Origin: Byssothecium circinans
Lineage: Eukaryota; Ascomycota; Dothideomycetes; Pleosporales; Massarinaceae
Assembly: GCA_010015675.1 (NCBI GenBank)
Contig: ML976982.1
Location: 1,449,004-1,513,003, forward strand
DNA: 64,000 bases
Direction: 5' to 3'
Shown: piece by piece, positions 1 to 11,203 of the stretch
Layout: the number at the start of each line of letters is the position of its first letter
How positions within the stretch are numbered: the stretch's first letter is position 1
Made by a program: the position numbers and the translations under genes
The notes under the pieces: generated by a model
The model's input: the letters and a program-made list of their open reading frames with translations, nothing else
Database searches by the model: none
Told to the model about the DNA's origin: nothing

Positions 1-165
1 AAGCTGCTGCTCGACAAGGGCGCCGACGTCAACGCGCAGGGTGGACACTACGGCAACGCACTCCAGGCGGCTTCATCTGGAGGCCACGAAGCGATTGTGA
101 AGCTGCTGATCGGGAAGGGCGCCGCTCCCAGCGCGGAAGGCACGGAAGAGCTTAAAAATTGCTGA
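1..165 (+). CDS. Ankyrin-repeat protein, 3' end only (5' truncated by window)
   Basis: Frame 1 is open from the first base to a TGA at 163-165 and encodes the last 54 residues of a protein. The peptide contains ankyrin-repeat signatures: a KLLLDKGADVNAQGG helix-turn, then NALQAASSGGHEAIVKLLI, which is the ALQAAS-GGHE-IVKLLL form typical of fungal ankyrin arrays. The last repeat ends in a short non-repeat tail (GAAPSAEGTEELKNC). In fungi such C-terminal arrays often belong to NACHT/STAND proteins or to free-standing ankyrin proteins. The N-terminal domain lies outside the window, so the architecture cannot be decided. The GC-rich coding sequence gives way to AT-richer DNA just after the stop. 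Confidence 0.8.
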   Translation, partial: KLLLDKGADVNAQGGHYGNALQAASSGGHEAIVKLLIGKGAAPSAEGTEELKNC

Positions 166-1125
166 AGGTGAAATCGAAATAACTAGGTTATGTAAGAGAC
201 CACTGCTCTGTGTTTGACTCAAGGATTGCATGAGTTTGGTCAAGAAATCATGATAAACATGACTAAGAACATGTCACAATAGACATCTTACTTGCGGTTC
301 TGGGTATTGTGAACGTTGACCTTAAAGCAATCAATCAAGTTGCAGTGACACTTTCTTGTCTGTTTACATAAATGCAGTTAACAGATGGTGTCGCTCAGCT
401 CCGATGGGGCTCGGTTGCGATGCGAGCCGGTGCTTCTTTCCTGCACACAGGGCCTTCGTGTTGATCATAAGAAAGGCTAGAGGGCGGCAAGCGAGAAGCT
501 TGGCCATGCGTAAGAAAACATGCTGATTCATACTGCGTTGCCACCGAAGTTATATAAGCGTACTGTAATACCCGCTTCTGGAGCTTAAGCGTGCTGCATG
601 TACCAACCTCCGTAGCGGACATAGGCTTTGCGCCACTCTCACGACTTAGAACACCTCGAAGTGCTGTAGAAAGTTACAAAGCACTTTTATTGTCAATGCA
701 GGCTCACTTTTAGCTAGCAAAATGACAGGACGTTGTGGTTGTGGCAGAAAGAGTGTCACAGAGTCCGAGGAGGTTAAGCGCTCAACAGAGTATTGAACAG
801 CCAACCTTGCGTAATTTTAATATGCGACCTAACGGCTACCTTGAGCAAGTACTAGATAAAATGTCTACAGTTTATCTACCAGAGCAAGAACGCGTGGGCA
901 ACATAGAACCAGTGCACATTCCAAGTATCTGTCATTTCTTTCGGGACACAGGTGGTCTTCGCCACGCAGGGAGGGAGGTTATGGCGGGTACGCCTCCTCG
1001 GTAGCGGCTACCGTAGGATTGCTAAAACGGGAGCCTAGTGAGTGTGAGATCTGACGAGTTGGCGTATAGCCTGATTCGATTGCGTAAGCCAAGCTATGTG
1101 CCGTTTCGCTGGAAGTCGGTCTTAT
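166..1125. other. Intergenic, no supported gene
   Basis: Only short ORFs without recognisable motifs are present on either strand, the longest being 89 codons. No RNA gene or ordered repeat was seen. The stretch separates the ankyrin gene end from the 3' end of the minus-strand Zn2Cys6 gene. Confidence 0.5.
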
Positions 1126-2480
1126 TTACTTGAGCATATGTAGACTGAGACCACACTGTGCAGCCGGGAACAATAGCAACCGTCTTACTTCAGGTCCGCC
1201 CGCGCGCCAGAGGAAGACGATGCTTCTGCGACAGGCTCCAGTAGCGGTCTGCTTTATCCACCACTGGCCGGTCATCAGCAGGAAGAGGTGCCAGTACAAT
1301 ACGATGACGAAAGCTTTGACGTCCAGCCCCTGAGCTAGATCCATAAACTCCGTGGATAGATTTCCGAGAAACAAGAAGAGCGGGGCGATCTTGGTCGTGT
1401 TCATCTCACCATGAATTATTTCGTTCAGGCGTTGTATAGGCTCGAGGTATGTATTTGAGGGACCGGAAAGGTCGGGTAAAATATCACAAAGAGCCGCAAT
1501 GTCTTGGATTAGCTGTTCGGTCCAGGTGGGGGGACATTTGGCGACGATATCGGTCAGTTCTGGATTTTCCATGGGCGAATCTGCTGACGGCTGTTCGGCT
1601 GCGAGCAAAGCTGGTTGCCAGACGCTTTTTGCGAGGTATACACGCAATTCTGGATTCTTAACCATGTAGCCGCTTCCCTGCAGAGAGCGGAAACTATCCC
1701 AGTCACATTCGTGGTTCTCTGGCTCCTCGGAGAGAGGGTCGGTGTCGTAGGCTACGCCCAGATACGAGAGCATCGTCAGCAATGTGCAGGTTCCGTAAAG
1801 CACTGCAATATTTTCGGGATCAGGTCGAGTTATTTGAGCCGAGTAAGAGGCGAACAAGCGATCGAAGTGGTATACTGCTGCAGTCTTGGTCTTGTTGTCT
1901 GGCTGCACGTGATTCATGTGCGCTGCCGAAAAGGCGAGGATGGCGTGCATAAGATGCGGCGCTGAGGCTGCAAGGCTCATTCCATAATTCTGAAGGACAC
2001 ATTGGGATGCTGGTGATCCAATCCATGATGTGGAATCAGTGAGAAAGTGATCGATCAGACGCAAGGCATCAACTTCCTGGGTCTTGGACCGAACGGTCTG
2101 GCCGTTGGGGACTTCGATCACCCGAATGATTTCATTTCTCGCATTCTGCCGTGCCATGGAGAATTGCAACCGCCCTAATGAGAATAACGAATTGTTGGGT
2201 TGGTTCTTTTGGTTCGGGGCGTACTCGCAAGTGATGCCTGAATGTTGACATAACCCACAGGTCGGCCTTGCTTCGTCACACTGCATCTATCAGATGCCGA
2301 TACTGATAAAAGATTGGAATACTAGTCACGAACCTTCTTTCGCCTTCGTTTACAACCGCCGCAACCCTGCCGGGACTTTCTGTGTTTGCGTCGCGGTTTG
2401 ATGCCAGACACAGCCGGTAAGGCTTGCGCATTTCCATTCGGAGCCTCTTGAACCCACAGTAGACCGATACTGTCATCCAT
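1126..2480 (-). CDS. Zn2Cys6 transcription factor, 433 aa, two exons
   Basis: Predicted nuclear DNA-binding regulator; target unknown. Exons are 2480..2334 and 2280..1126. The 53-bp intron 2281-2333 has a GTTCGT donor and an ATGCAG acceptor. It was placed because it restores a canonical binuclear cluster, C40-x2-C43-x6-C50-x6-C57-x2-C60-x6-C67, preceded by a basic stretch (KPRRKHRKSRQGCGGCKRRR). The first AG in the intron (GATAG) would give x8 spacing in the first loop. The remaining ~360 residues are a helical effector region of the Upc2-like fungal transcription factor type: DALRLIDHFLTDSTSWIG, then a LMHAILAFSAAHMNH segment. The start at 2480 gives a short N-terminus; an in-frame upstream ATG at 2561 would add 27 residues. 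It is divergent from the DMT transporter, 1.28 kb away. Regulation of that neighbour is possible but unproven. Confidence 0.85.
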
Positions 2481-3763
2481 CGTACAGGTGGCGTATCGCG
2501 CAGTTTGGAAGGCGATGTGAGTGGAAAGGAGTAAGAAGTCTGGGACGAGAAATGATGACATGGAGGCGACTCGTGCGGTAGATTTGAGTACGCGCTAAAT
2601 ATAAGGATTGTAATCCCCGGCTCTCTTCCCCCAGATGTCCAACTTCGTCTTCACATGCTTCGCTCATATTCGAGTTCTGTTATTCTGCTCTCGATGAGCT
2701 TTGTGTTCTTTGATAGGACCAACATTTGAGGGGCTTTGCCAAGGATGTACGCCGCATTAGCCGCCTGCGCCCCCTCTCGCCATGGATGCCTGTTTACGGT
2801 TGAAATTCTATCAACTTCATCCCAAGTGACTTCCGGACGACATTAAATACTTCTCAACTTCAAGATGATTGTGGATAGCATATAGTTGGTTTAGTGCTCT
2901 GTGCTTTCCCTATCACGTGACCTATACTGTGCCCTCGGGCTAGGGGAATGATGCATGCGTACAAAAGTATGGATCAATAGGACGACAGCAGGAAAAATTG
3001 TCCCATTTTAGCCTTTAGGTGTAGTTTCGTTTTCGCGGGGAACGAGCGGTAGTGCATTTGCTGGTTGGTTGGTTGGTTGCTATTGTTTTACGTCCTACCG
3101 ACCGGGATGGTTGAAAGACTCTAAAGGAACTTAACAAGGAACTAGACTGCCGGGGACTTTCAAAGGTTGGCCTACGAGCGCGATCAAATCCAGCTCGTTC
3201 AGTTAGTGGTGACTCCTCGCAAGGTTTGACTAATTTTGCGGCCTGACATAACTTATGAGCGTTACTTAGTCAAATACCCGTGGATAAGCTTTGTTTACTT
3301 TGATCTTTGAGCTCAGCCATTATACCAACGCGTGCATATTATCAACACACCCCTGAAGTAGGAGTTGAACCACCCACATACGATGATAAACAATTTAGTT
3401 GATGAAAGTCCTCCTTGACTAACTACTAAGTTATGCTTCAGATTTATTAATATTACTGCAAACCTGCCCGTAATTTTCCGGATTCATGTGTATAAGAGAT
3501 CAAAAAAGGTACACACTCTATAAACGTTTAATATGCACGTGAGGAGCAAAAGGCCTGCAGGTTGCCGCAGCTGACCTTGCCTCAGTGTGCCCAGCCAATC
3601 ATCGGGGTTTCCGCTCGTTACTAGTGGGCCTGGTCGCAACCTTGAAGATTTTCTCCTCACACTTCAACCTCCATTCTACTCATATCTTCCTTTTGCCTCA
3701 TAATTTTTTCCGCTCATTGGTTCCGTGAGTAGCTTAGCCGGGACGTTTACCTTCAACCTCTCC
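2481..3763. promoter_or_regulatory. Divergent intergenic region with a TCACGTGA palindrome
   Basis: The 1.28-kb spacer lies between divergent genes and should contain both promoters. It holds a perfect 8-bp palindrome TCACGTGA (2913-2920), which is the E-box/Cbf1-bHLH type of site, and a short TTGG microsatellite (3061-3079). A CT-rich, AT-interspersed stretch (3650-3720) precedes the transporter start, as is common for fungal core promoters. No gene was supported here. Confidence 0.4.
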
Positions 3764-5085
3764 ATGTCTTACGGAGCTACGAACTCTGCATCTACGGCAG
3801 ACGTTCAAGATGGCGCATTCCCGCAATTGCCGCCTATCCCCGACGACAGCCGAGTTCCGGAGCGCGGAATACGGAAAAGCTTGCACGACTTCTACGATCG
3901 AAACTTAGGCCTATTTTTGGTGTTTTTGGCTCAAACATGTGGATCCATCGTGGGTGAAACCCAGACTCGTGAGGATATGAAGCTCCATTGCTGATCGAAA
4001 TGCCAGATGAACATGGCGGCAAAGCTTCTAACAACGAGCTACGAAGTAAAGTTCCACGCCCTACAAATCATCTTCATTCGAATGTCCTGCACAACGATCC
4101 TTGGCGTTCTCTACATGTGGTACCACAAGACGCCAGACTTTCCCTTAGGAGCGCGCAGGATCAGAGGCTTGCTGATTTTGCGAGGAGCTGCTGGATTTGT
4201 CGGATTGTTCGGACTCTATTGTAAAATTCCCACCATGAAGAACTCCGAATGAACAGAACTGACAAATTACAAGATTCGCTCACATGGCTAGAAATATCCG
4301 ATGCAACAGTCATCACTTTCATAATCCCCACCATGACAGCCCTAGTATGCTTCGTCTGGCTGCGGGAACCTTACACTCTCAAAGAAGCATTGGCCGGCTT
4401 CATCGCGTTCTGCGGCGTGCTATGCGTGGCTCGACCGACATGGCTTTTTCCTACTACGCCCGTGGACCCCATTACCGGTGACCCGGTACCCCATGCTCTT
4501 GTCTTCGATCTCACTTCGTCTGTCGTCCCACGAGGAAAGCCCCCAACGGCCCCGGCGCCCATTTCACCTCAACAGCGCACTTTAGCCATCCTCATGGCCA
4601 TCATGGGTGCCTTTGGTGCTTCCATCGCATATGCAACGATCCGAGTCATTGGGAAACGCTCGCACTCCCTCATCAGTGTTAATTACTTCGCAGGAATCGC
4701 CACCGTCGGATCTACACTCATCATCCTCATACATCCCGACTTGCACTTTGTTGTACCTCGTAAAGCATCGCAATGGGGTCTCATTGCAATCATCGGACTA
4801 GCAGGTTTCCTACTCCAGTTCCTACTCACGGAGGGTCTTCAGAGAGAAAAGGCGGGGAGGGCGACAAACTTGACGTATCTGCAATTGGTCTTCGCGTTGG
4901 TCATCGAGCGTGTTATTTGGGGGACTACGCCGCCGTTTCAGAGTCTCGTCGGTGCTGCGCTTATTATTGGTGCTGCCGTTTGGGTGAGCTTGCAAAAGAA
5001 TGCGCAGGGGGTGGAAGAGAGAAAAGGGCCCGTTGATGAAGAAAGTAGGTTATTGGGGGGTGAGACGCAAAGAAGCGAGGATTGA
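3764..5085 (+). CDS. DMT-superfamily (EamA) membrane transporter, 403 aa, three exons
   Basis: Predicted integral membrane transporter of the drug/metabolite family (SLC35G-like in eukaryotes); substrate not predictable. Exons are 3764..3949, 4007..4220 and 4274..5085. Intron 1 (57 bp, GTGGGT...CCAG) and intron 2 (53 bp, GTAAAA...ACAAG) both remove in-frame stops. They rebuild the family signature RGAAGFVGLFGLYYSLTWLE followed by ISDATVITFIIPT. Ten hydrophobic segments can be counted in two EamA halves: about five before residue 210, and five after a proline-rich loop (GKPPTAPAPISPQQ). The second half contains INYFAG-like, LLTEGLQREKAGRATNLTYLQ and LVGAALIIGAAVWVS segments typical of the EamA C-terminal domain. 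The tail is charged (EERKGPVDEESRLLGG), a possible di-leucine-type sorting signal. The ATG at 3764 was chosen; upstream codons in the frame are non-ATG. Confidence 0.88.
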
Positions 5086-6989
5086 GTGCTCCTGTGTTGA
5101 GGTCAAACTTCTAAAAGTATCCTGTTGACTACTCACACCCGCCCAATTTCTTCGGCACACAACCATACGGAATCATATGTACCGTATGTTTTCTTTCCTA
5201 TCCTTGCAATCCGGAATCGCACTGTACACTGCAGTCCTCTAATCCCGCAGCACGACCGTCCCCTTCTCCCAGCTAACTAGGTGACTAAACCTTTTTGTGC
5301 TTCGAAAGGAGGGAGTTGATGGATAGGGTGAAGCTTTCAGGTCAGGTGGAGATGTTATGGTTTGATGATCGTAGCAACAGAAAGATATAAGGGACCAGCT
5401 GTTTTGGCAAGGAACCAGGATTGAGAGTATAGTAGTTGTGTATTTCTTTTGGTGCGTATACTACGATTCCTGAAAGGTAGCGTGTCAGCCCATAAAACTA
5501 CGATTGTGTACCCGAAGACGTGCGCCCCTACGAGGTCGCTCTCAATACAAGAAAACAAATAACTCAGCTTCCAAATACTGCATCAGCGCATGACCTCCTA
5601 TCTCAAAGACACGTACCAAATTCCCGTCTAGAAATTCGATGTTCCCCTCTCGGTCTTGTCCATCGCGAGTTTCTTCAAAGATATGGACCGATCTGCCACA
5701 ACCGCCGCCTACTTGAGGCATGCGCAAATCGTTCCCACTCTAAGGAAATAAACTCGTTTAACTCAAAAGCTACTACTATTGACTACGCATTTTCATTATC
5801 CCCGCCCGGCTGATCCAAACACGGATTTAAACACACTGTTTTCCCCTTTGGTGAGATTGTGTGGGGGTGCCTTGAAACTTCACATATCCCAAGCGCCGAA
5901 TGAGAATACTATACTCGCTTTACGCTTCTTCTTACGATTCTACGAAGCGAAGAGCTAGCTGCGCATTGTGAGCATGATGTTTGACTAGCACGGGGCGGAA
6001 GGGGCGGCAAGGCGATGAGCAAGCTTCGTCGTCAATGAAATGGCGGATAATATATTTTGGGTGATTTTCAAGCAAGCCTGTATAAGATTCTCGACATCTT
6101 TGTCGGATTTTGACCATATTTTTTGAGGGATATCATGGTAGAGGTGCCGTTTGTTATCCTCCATTTGCTACGGATGACGAGAACAGCGCACGTGGCGACG
6201 AAGGGGCGGAAGCTTGTGGTGGAGAAGACGATACAAGCGGGGATTTACTGTCTGGTTACACTCAACTTGTGCGTTCCTACATCGCGCTGTGCGTGCAGGG
6301 CCGGAGAGAAGGGGATGGCACACGGACGTACAGCACTTCCACCGTCAGCCTTATTCCGCTCATCGACTACTCCATCAGGACGATTAAGGTCGTGTGTGGG
6401 GTTGCCGCGCATCATGTAGTTTTCACGGGGGTACTTGCGGGATAGCTGAACCGAAGTGGCGCCATCATGAATCTCTACTTCTTGAGTCATGCGACTGCGG
6501 ACTGGGTTCATACGGAAGGTGAATGGCTGGGCAAAGGAGCGAGAAAAGAGCCGGAGGTGAAGCCGATCATGGTTAGAATCGCGGTAACGCTGGTGTATGT
6601 GCGGCATGCGACGATTCCACTGCTGAGTTATCCGTTTGGGTTTCTCCTGGTTTCTCCGTTTTCGTTGGGCAGTATCTTCGCGATGATGGAGTTTAAATGG
6701 TATGTCGAAAAGGACCAGGATATATTAAGGGACGGGTCCAAGTGGAAGGAGAGACGGAAAGGGAGTTTTGAAGTCAGTGAACGGGGATATGTCGAGAACA
6801 TTTGGAACGTTTGCTTGGGATTCGTAAAAGAAAGTCTTCACAGATTATTCACACAAGACTTTGGAAATTATTGCTTAGATTGCATGATACCATTGCCGCA
6901 CAGTTTGTGAGGCTGAGAGGGTTCCGAAACTGTTCTCCAGATCGCCCACCAGTAGATTCCATCCCTTTAACCGCCGTGCTATGCCCTCC
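5086..6989. other. Intergenic with broken minus-strand ORFs, no confident gene
   Basis: The region lies 3' of the transporter and 3' of the F-box gene. Minus-strand frames give protein-like but disconnected pieces. One at 5542-5745 has a TTTCCTTAG acceptor-like site just upstream (ends near 5745) and reads GGGCGRSVHIFEETRDGQD. Others lie at 5932-6117 and 6245-6680. No single splice model joins them and no family was recognised. They may be a decayed gene or chance ORFs. A plus-strand 147-codon ORF (6467-6910) has no recognisable motif and probably shadows the minus frame. Confidence 0.3.
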
Positions 6990-8441
6990 TCAGTCATCCT
7001 CCGTATCCTCATCATATTCCTCATTCGAGTGGTCACTATCGGATAAGTCTTCGTCAAACGAGTCGTCAGTAACCACAGGCTCAGGCCACTTCATCATCAG
7101 ATCGTCGGAAGCCTCGGCAAGCCACGTTGCTATACCACCAGTATACTCCTTCGACACCTTGTCCTGTGGGAGTTGGATGGGCATGCTGATTGGAAAATTG
7201 TTGAGCCCCAAGCAACCGACCATCATACCTGTGAGCTGCTTGTTCGTTATTGACGTGCACCGCAGGATCTCCGGCCAGGGATTGAAGTTATTGTTCGAGT
7301 CTCGCCAACGCGCTGTTAAGAGTGGTCCCTGATCACCAAGGTTCAATTTCCACAGACCAATATGACGTAGTTCAGGGAATGTGGATAAGATCTTCAGTAG
7401 CATGTCGGGAGTTGTCGTCATCATTCCGAAGTCCAAACGCTCAAGTACTGGGAGGATGTTGTTTGCTGAGCTGAGTCGTTCTAGAACATGGTGTGCGTTG
7501 TCCTGGTCAGTCATCTGAAAGTTGAGGCGAAGATGGTTGAGAGATGGCGTACGCAGAAGGAAGGACTCCAGATAGAGTGGTTCGCTATCCCAATCTTGGG
7601 CGGGCAAGACGTTGATCAAGGCTTTGTCGTTCATATCGATAGTGAGAAGCAATTGCTTCATCCCATCCAGAACCGGTGGCAGCTTTGCAGAACCCGGGGG
7701 GATGTAGAAGGCGGAGTCATCCAACCCAACGCCTGCGTGGCGAAGAATGACCTCAATGGATGGGACAATCTTGTCAGCGTCGGCGAGTGACTGCAGTAGC
7801 AGGGAGAAGGCATCTGAAGCGAAAGCAGTCGTAGTATGCGGAAAGCGAACTCCGCTCTCTCGCTCCGCACTAGGCGCACCGTAGCTACGCCACCTGCTGT
7901 TGTCTTCTCGGACACGCCCTTGGGCAGCGTAGTCGCGGAGACCAATTGTCGTCACATTAGGTAAGTTCCGGAGGGCTTCACTGATCATTTGACCAGCACG
8001 ACCGGAGCTCAAGAGCCTGACTTGGTCGACCCATCCGTTGCGGTGGGCTTTGGATGAAGCGATATCAGCGAACCGTACGTAGTTTCGATCATACTTCTCC
8101 AGACCAAGGATGACATGCTTGACGACTTTGCTGAGAGCCGTATGCTTCGAGATTTCGATGAGTGCGCTTAGGCTTGGTGTGGTGAGCATGAATTGCTTTT
8201 TGGCGAAGAACTCCTTTGCGAATGTGTCAAATAGAGCGGTCTCGAAGTACTTGCTGGTCAGCCGTAACGCCCCGAGGCTAATGATTGGTACCCTCAATTA
8301 GCGAAGTTCATTAGAAGGGTGTCGATGCGTATCGTCACACCACTCATCAGCGCAATTCACATACTCTTTGGTGGGTAGGTAATTCGCAATAATGTGCACC
8401 AGAAGCTCAAGCGGCATCCCAGCGAGGGTCGCCGTCGCCAT
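6990..8441 (-). CDS. F-box-like protein, 459 aa, two exons
   Basis: Predicted substrate-recognition protein of an SCF-type ubiquitin ligase; substrate unknown. Exons are 8441..8365 and 8292..6990. The 72-bp intron 8293-8364 has an exact GTATGT donor and a TTGAG acceptor. It joins MPLELLVHIIANYLPTKE to VPIISLGALRLTSKYFE, giving a complete F-box-like motif (LPxELLxxIxxYLP...LRLTSKxFE) at residues 8-45, continued by ALFDTFAKEFF as in many fungal F-box proteins. The rest has leucine-rich character (PSLNHLRLNFQM, LERLDFGMM, LLKILSTFPELRHIGLWKL), suggesting degenerate LRRs. The C-terminus is strongly acidic (DEDLSDSDHSNEEYDEDTED). It is divergent from the PARP gene with only 331 bp between start codons. 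Confidence 0.85.
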
Positions 8442-8772
8442 TGTCGCTTGTGGATCGTGCTGCTGATGGTGTTGATATATGGAGTTTTTCGTTGAGGCAA
8501 GGGATGAAGTGTGAGGCAAGGTAAGAGGAGTGCGGCAAGGTAAGAGAGGTGAGAGGTGAGAGGTGAGAGGTCGCCTAAAGCCGTGTGATTGGTTCATATG
8601 AGGCACCGGGTCACATGATGGCGCGTTTTGGGCTTAGCGCGCCCGCTGCTGCCAGTCACGAAGGAGAAGGAGCATCAGACGTCATCTTTTCTCAACAACT
8701 CCACCTCTCTCTCTCTCAATTCGCTCAATTGAACTCTCAAACTCACGTTTGCCAATCCCAGAACGTCTCACA
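8442..8772. promoter_or_regulatory. Short bidirectional promoter between F-box gene and PARP
   Basis: The 331 bp between two divergent start codons must hold both promoters. It contains four tandem GAGAGGT units (8544-8571) and a CT-rich tract (8700-8720) just upstream of the PARP start. A GGTCACATGATG element (8609-8620) lies between them. No coding potential is expected. Confidence 0.55.
8544..8571. repeat. GAGAGGT x4 tandem repeat in bidirectional promoter
   Basis: Four perfect consecutive copies of the 7-mer GAGAGGT lie about 100 bp from the F-box start and 200 bp from the PARP start. Confidence 0.85.
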
Positions 8773-11203
8773 ATGCCGCCGAAAAAGGCTTTGCTACCGC
8801 TTGCCGACTATACGATTGCGACAAGCGGCACATTCTCCGGCATTACTCAGAAAGTCGTTCACGAGACTATCACCAATCTCGGAGGCTCCGTTGCAAAGAA
8901 CATCACCCACGCCACAAATGTCCTGGTCTCGACGCCGGCGGATGTGAAGAAATCGTCGAAAAAGGTTCAAGATGCGGAATCAAATCACATTCCAATTGTC
9001 TCCATTGATTGGCTAGACGAATGCGCGTCACAGCTCAAAGTTGTCGACACGGACTCCTACCTCATCGACAATTCAGCTCCGCCTACCGCCAACGATAAAG
9101 GCAAGAAGCGTGCCGCATCGCCGGCTCCTGCCACAGCACCCGCACCAAAGGCCGCCAAGCTCGGTTCGCTGTCCGCTGCCCCGAAGCTGGAACCCAAGGT
9201 GGGCGATGGATCGGTACTGAAGTCACGCGATGTCAACGTCCCGCTCGATGAAGGCTGCCCTCTCCAGACCTACCGTGTCTATGTTGACGAAGAGGGCGTT
9301 GTTCATGACGCATTGCTGAACCAGACCAATGCCTCGAACAACAATAACAAGTTCTACCGTATTCAGGTATTGCGCACCCTTTGTTCCCCCGAGCCCTTGA
9401 CTAATCGTTTCAGCTTCTCTGGAGCCCGACCACAGGCGACCACAAGACTTGGACACGCTGGGGTCGTGTAGGAGTCTATGGCCAGACTGCTATCCTAGGT
9501 GGTGGAGACGTGGACGACGCGATCCAACAGTACAACAAGAAGTTCAAGGACAAGAGTGGCCTCGCTGTAGGTGTTTCCAGATCTTTCAATGGTGCCTACT
9601 GACTCTGCCACAGTGGAACGATCGTGGCGCAGAGCCTAAAAAGGGAAAATACGCCTATGTGTGCGTGCTTCCCGATTCCAGCGTTGAAACGTGGCAGGGA
9701 GAAATGAGCTTTACGTGACGATAGTGGCTGCTTTGCTGACTTGTACTCAACCTTAGGGAGCGCAGCTATGAGCCGGATAGCGAAGAAGAAGTGGAAGATG
9801 TCGTCGATGCCAATGGGTACGACCGTGACTCTCGAAGCGTTTCTCCGGCCAAATCGACTCTTGCCGTCCCTGTTCAGAACCTGATGCGTCTCATCTTCAA
9901 CCAGGGCTACATGGATGAGGCGATGACGGCATTGAACTACGACGCCAACAAAATGCCCCTTGGCAAGCTCAGCAAAGCGACGGTACGCCCTTCCACATCT
10001 CGGGCGACGTGTATTGACGCCCCTCTCAATAACTTTTCTAACTTTCTCAACAGATCAATCGTGGCTTTCAGACGCTTAGGGATCTGGCTGCCCTCTTCAA
10101 TGGTGGCGCGGGCTATTCCAGCCAGGATGTTGAGGATTTGTCGAACACATATTACTCCGTAAAAACATCTAAAGAGTTGTTGAACTTTTAACACGTGATT
10201 GCATGTACTGACCTCTGCTAGCTAATCCCTCACAGCTTCGGCTTCACCCGTCCACCCGTCATAAAGGACGGCACTACTCTCAAGCGCGAGCTCGACCTGC
10301 TCGACTCGCTGGGCGATATGAAGGAAGCGGCTGAGTTGATGAAGAAAGATCTCGCCAGCGCCGAGAAGATAAACGCATTGGATCGTCAATTCCGTGGCCT
10401 AGGGCTAGAAGAGATGACCGTTCTCGATCCAAACGGAACCGAATTCCAGGAGCTTACCCAGTACCTTCTCAATACTCGGGGTGCAACGCATGGCCTTAAC
10501 TACACGGTCGAAAACATCTTCCGGATCGAGCGCAATGGTGAGTTCGACCGGTTCGACAACAGCAAATACGCGAAGATTAAGAGCGATCGTCGCCTGCTCT
10601 GGCATGGCTCTCGCACTACTAACTTCGGAGGAATTCTCAGCCAAGGCCTTCGCATCGCACCACCTGAGGCACCCGTGTCTGGGTACATGTTTGGTAAGGG
10701 CATCTACCTCGCAGACATGTCGTCAAAATCGGCGAACTACTGTTGTGCGCGCGACTCTGGCGGACATGCTTTGTTGCTGCTCTGCGAGGCGGAGCTTGGC
10801 CAGCCGATGTATGAGCTCACCAATGCTTCATACACCGCCGGAGAAGATGCCTACAAAAACGGTCGGCACTCCACATGGGGCAAGGGCATGACCGGACCTA
10901 CGCATTGGAAGGATGCTGGAGTGCTCCACACCTCGCTGACCGGTGTCAAGATGGTGAGTCTTCTATCTCATATTATCGCGTGTCAAAAGTTCGGCAAAGT
11001 TTGCAGAGCCTGAACCTGCGGGTTTTCTGCAGATCTCTGCTCCAGTACCGTAGCGTTGACCCTGCTAAGATCGTGTTTAGCCGGACACGCAACATCCCCC
11101 GGGTAACACCGACGTTGCTGGAGCGTATTTGCTGTACAACGAATACATCGTCTACGACATCGCGCAAGTACGAATTCGGTATCTCTTCCGAGTCCGCATG
11201 TGA
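8773..11203 (+). CDS. Poly(ADP-ribose) polymerase (BRCT-WGR-PARP), 659 aa, seven exons
   Basis: Nuclear NAD+-dependent ADP-ribosyltransferase of the DNA-damage-responsive PARP1/2/3 group, related to fungal PrpA/NPO proteins. Exons are 8773..9366, 9414..9566, 9614..9660, 9757..9982, 10054..10158, 10222..10953 and 11081..11203. All junctions keep frame. Domains in order: an N-terminal BRCT (about 8-95, with HIPIVSIDWLDEC); an Ala/Pro/Lys linker; WGR (about 165-275, with TWTRWGRVGVYGQ); the PARP regulatory helical domain (about 315-430, with MPLGKLSKAT); and the catalytic domain to the end. The H-Y-E triad is complete: H503 in LLWHGSRTTN, Y537 in GKGIYLADMSSKSANY and E640 in LLYNEYIVYD. The zinc fingers of animal PARP1 are absent, as in other fungal PARPs. 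The catalytic Glu lies in the last exon, after a 127-bp intron. Confidence 0.95.

Noticed and set aside
3355..3400. tRNA-like B-box (GGTTCAACTCC on the minus strand)
   Set aside because: The flanking bases do not form a T-stem, and no A-box or acceptor stem was found at the required distance.
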